From Candidatus Woesearchaeota archaeon CG08_land_8_20_14_0_20_47_9 (lineage in GTDB: Archaea; Nanobdellota; Nanobdellia; Woesearchaeales; CG1-02-47-18), in assembly GCA_002763335.1 (NCBI GenBank), contig PEYS01000010.1:1-14830 (forward strand): a stretch of DNA of 14,830 nucleotides, given 5' to 3'. This document shows, in pieces, positions 13,808 through 14,830 of this stretch (positions are counted from its first letter, which is position 1; each line of letters begins with the position of its first letter). A program made the translations under genes and the position numbers. The notes under the pieces are model-generated. The model did no database searches and was not told where the DNA came from. It saw nothing but the letters and a program-made list of their open reading frames with translations.

Positions 13808-13891
13808 CTGCTGTTTCAACCTCTCGTAAACTTTTTTTAAAAAGGCATTCTCAGCGTATAACTGACCTATCAGCCGTTCATTCAGCGCCGA
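13808..13891 (-). pseudogene. IS3-family OrfA remnant (C-terminal helix)
   Basis: The segment LNERLIGQLYAENAFLKKV plus YERLKQQ matches the coiled-coil end of IS3-group OrfA proteins (IGQL-x-x-E-x-x-FLKK). The helix-turn-helix half is missing, and the sequence upstream reads directly into what may be the IS end. Confidence 0.6.
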
Positions 13892-13999
13892 GAAGATAGG
13901 GGCTGCCGTAGTTTTCTGGTACTTTGTTGATAATAAATAACTGCGAAGCAGACAAGAATTAGGGGGTCGCTGTTTAGTCAATTCAAAAAATAAGAAGTT

Positions 14000-14007
14000 A
14001 TTTAAAT
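14000..14007 (+). promoter_or_regulatory. TATA-like box, leaderless promoter of the regulator gene
   Basis: ATTTAAAT is centred about 26 bases before the ATG at 14029. There is no Shine-Dalgarno sequence in the gap, so a leaderless transcript is likely. Confidence 0.5.
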
Positions 14008-14028
14008 AAGAGTTTATTATATTCGCTT

Positions 14029-14532
14029 ATGAAAAACAAACATGCTGGTTATTTGATAGTTGGAATTTCTGTATTAATAGGTTTTATAATCTATTCATTT
14101 GATCATGCTCTAAAAGAACTTGTCAGTACTGCCTGTTCTCATGGCCCAAGCTGTCCGATGTGGGGAACAATTAACTTACAAACCAATATAAGTTTAGGAG
14201 TTATGGTATTTGTAGGTTTCATCGGATTATATTTTATCTTTTTTAGCAAGGAGGAGATAGTCACTAAGATTAAAACTGTAAAACAGCAGATAGAGCCAAA
14301 AAAAATTACAAAACAAAATTATCAAAAAATAATGAGTGATTTAAGCGACGATGAAAAACTTATCTTTGAGAAAATTTTGGAAGCAGAGGGAACAATATTT
14401 CAATCAGATTTAGTAGATAAGTCCAATCTCGCGAAAGTCAAAGTTACTCGTTTGTTAGATAGATTAGAAGGAAAAGGGTTAATAGAAAGGAAAAGAAGGG
14501 GCATGACTAATATTGTTATTCTTAAACATTAA
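14029..14532 (+). CDS. Membrane-anchored winged-helix transcriptional regulator
   Basis: A 167-residue protein with two membrane helices (about residues 7-23, YLIVGISVLIGFIIYS, and 55-73, ISLGVMVFVGFIGLYFIFF), a short linker, and a C-terminal winged helix-turn-helix domain (about 105-167). In the latter SDDEKLIFEKILEAEG, SDLVDKSNLAKVKVTRLLDR and the wing GLIERKRRGMTNIVIL are recognisable, as in MarR/TrmB-like archaeal regulators. The loop between the helices is probably outside the cell and contains CSHGPSC (Cys36, His38, Cys42), which could bind a metal. It lies 66 bases before an HMA-domain gene and a perfect 14-bp palindrome. It therefore plausibly acts as a one-component sensor that represses or activates that gene; this is an inference. 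The region is much more AT-rich than the rest of the window. Confidence 0.75.
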   Translation: MKNKHAGYLIVGISVLIGFIIYSFDHALKELVSTACSHGPSCPMWGTINLQTNISLGVMVFVGFIGLYFIFFSKEEIVTKIKTVKQQIEPKKITKQNYQKIMSDLSDDEKLIFEKILEAEGTIFQSDLVDKSNLAKVKVTRLLDRLEGKGLIERKRRGMTNIVILKH

Positions 14533-14533
14533 T

Positions 14534-14547
14534 TGAAACTAGTTTCA
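14534..14547. promoter_or_regulatory. 14-bp perfect palindrome, candidate operator
   Basis: TGAAACTAGTTTCA is fully self-complementary. It lies 8 bases upstream of a TATA-like CTTATAAG (14556-14563) that precedes the HMA gene, in the position where an archaeal regulator would affect TFB/TBP binding. A further GTTTCAT half-like sequence lies just past the TATA box. The adjacent wHTH protein is the obvious candidate to bind it. Confidence 0.6.
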
Positions 14548-14555
14548 TACAAGTG

Positions 14556-14563
14556 CTTATAAG
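14556..14563 (+). promoter_or_regulatory. TATA-like box of the HMA gene
   Basis: CTTATAAG would start transcription near 14584. That gives a leader of about 15 nt that includes the ribosome binding site AGGTGAT at 14586-14592, 6 bases before the ATG. Confidence 0.5.
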
Positions 14564-14598
14564 GTGTTTCATTCTTTATTTCTGTAGGTGATGCTAAA

Positions 14599-14830
14599 AT
14601 GAATAAAGAAACAATCAAAATTAAAGGGATGCACTGCAAAAGTTGTGTAGAATTAATTGAAACAGGACTAAGCTCATTAGAAGGAATTGAAGAAGTTAAA
14701 GTGAATCTTGCTAAAGATGAAGCAGACGTTAAATTTAACCCAGATAAAATCAGTTTGGAAAAAATAAAATCAGAAATAAATAAGTTAGGTTATGTTACTC
14801 AATTTTCGCCTGAGTTTAAAGCTCCGCCCT
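14599..14830 (+). CDS. Heavy-metal-associated (HMA) domain protein, 3' partial
   Basis: The first 77 residues of a protein cut by the window end. They form one complete HMA fold: TIKIKGMHCKSCVELIETGL with the metal-binding MxCxxC (Cys13, Cys16), then LEGIEEVKVNLAKDEADVKF and the terminal LGY. Such domains bind Cu(I) or similar soft metals. The chain continues beyond the domain (FSPEFKAPP), so it is more likely the N-terminus of a larger protein than a stand-alone CopZ-type chaperone. Candidates are a copper-type P1B ATPase or another membrane transporter with an HMA head. The start is supported by AGGTGAT six bases upstream. It follows the membrane-anchored regulator and the 14-bp palindrome and is probably controlled by them. 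Codon use is AT-rich, like the regulator. Confidence 0.82.
   Translation, partial: MNKETIKIKGMHCKSCVELIETGLSSLEGIEEVKVNLAKDEADVKFNPDKISLEKIKSEINKLGYVTQFSPEFKAPP

Larger units (their letters stand above)
13638..13980 (-). mobile_element. Decayed, internally deleted IS3-family element
   Basis: About 340 bases with no intact gene. The minus strand carries, in order, an OrfA C-terminal-like piece and an OrfB C-terminal-like piece, with most of OrfB missing between them. The right edge read on the minus strand, TGACTAAACAGCGACCCCC, looks like an IS terminus. A weakly similar TGA..CAGAGA sequence at 13635 may be the other end. Boundaries are approximate. Confidence 0.6.

Noticed and set aside
1..14830. 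CRISPR array or cas genes
   Set aside because: No regularly spaced direct repeats and no Cas-like proteins are visible; the repeats found are dispersed and palindromic.
1..14830. tRNA or rRNA genes
   Set aside because: No stretch with a tRNA T-loop signature plus cloverleaf pairing, or a recognisable rRNA segment, was found on either strand by eye.

Overview
The window looks archaeal, most likely from a DPANN-type (Woesearchaeota/Pacearchaeota-like) genome; the phylum is an inference. The archaeal signs are a deoxyhypusine synthase, a METTL5-like rRNA methyltransferase, a TraB-family protein and a soluble dolichol-phosphate mannosyltransferase. Many start codons also sit 24-30 nt downstream of a TATA-like box with no leader. 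Mixed in are genes of bacterial type: a full-length AspRS with the GAD insertion, a family-9 (heptosyltransferase-like) glycosyltransferase, an RfbB-type dehydratase and an IS3-family transposase remnant. Nearly every gene can be placed in a family; the exceptions are three small unknown proteins.

Layout. 1-1914 (+): a tight, overlapping cluster of a GT9 glycosyltransferase (5' cut by the window), a short MscS-type channel and galT. 1883-2035 holds two palindromic elements between convergent galT and aspS. 2124-3899 (-): bacterial-type aspS. 3900-4175 holds the divergent promoters and another palindromic element. 4176-6657 (+): a small membrane/coiled-coil protein, then a 701-residue membrane protein with a degenerate spermidine-synthase-like domain. 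6782-8833 (-): an AT-rich unknown membrane protein, endonuclease III and a dolichol-phosphate mannosyltransferase. 8984-10317 (+): TraB protein and METTL5-like methyltransferase, overlapping. 10307-10363: palindromic element between convergent stops. 10364-11642 (-): an orphan hydrogenase-gamma-like flavoprotein and a conserved unknown. 11723-13637 (+): deoxyhypusine synthase and dTDP-glucose 4,6-dehydratase. 13638-13980: decayed IS3-family remnant. 14000-14830 (+): a clearly AT-richer island with a membrane-anchored winged-helix regulator, a palindromic operator candidate and the start of a heavy-metal-associated (HMA) protein.

Several genes point to surface polysaccharide or glycoprotein synthesis (GT9, galT, Dol-P-Man synthase, rfbB). 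Others serve translation (AspRS, methyltransferase, deoxyhypusine synthase) and DNA repair (Nth). The last two genes probably form a metal-response unit.

The most unusual signal is a family of short palindromic elements (1883-1915, 1991-2035, 4081-4134, 6318-6365, 10307-10363). They share CTCGCC/GGCGAG-containing cores. In two copies a common core is enclosed by arms whose outer parts differ between copies yet pair perfectly within each copy. One pair of copies, 43 of 48 bases identical, has one member inserted in frame inside a membrane-protein gene.
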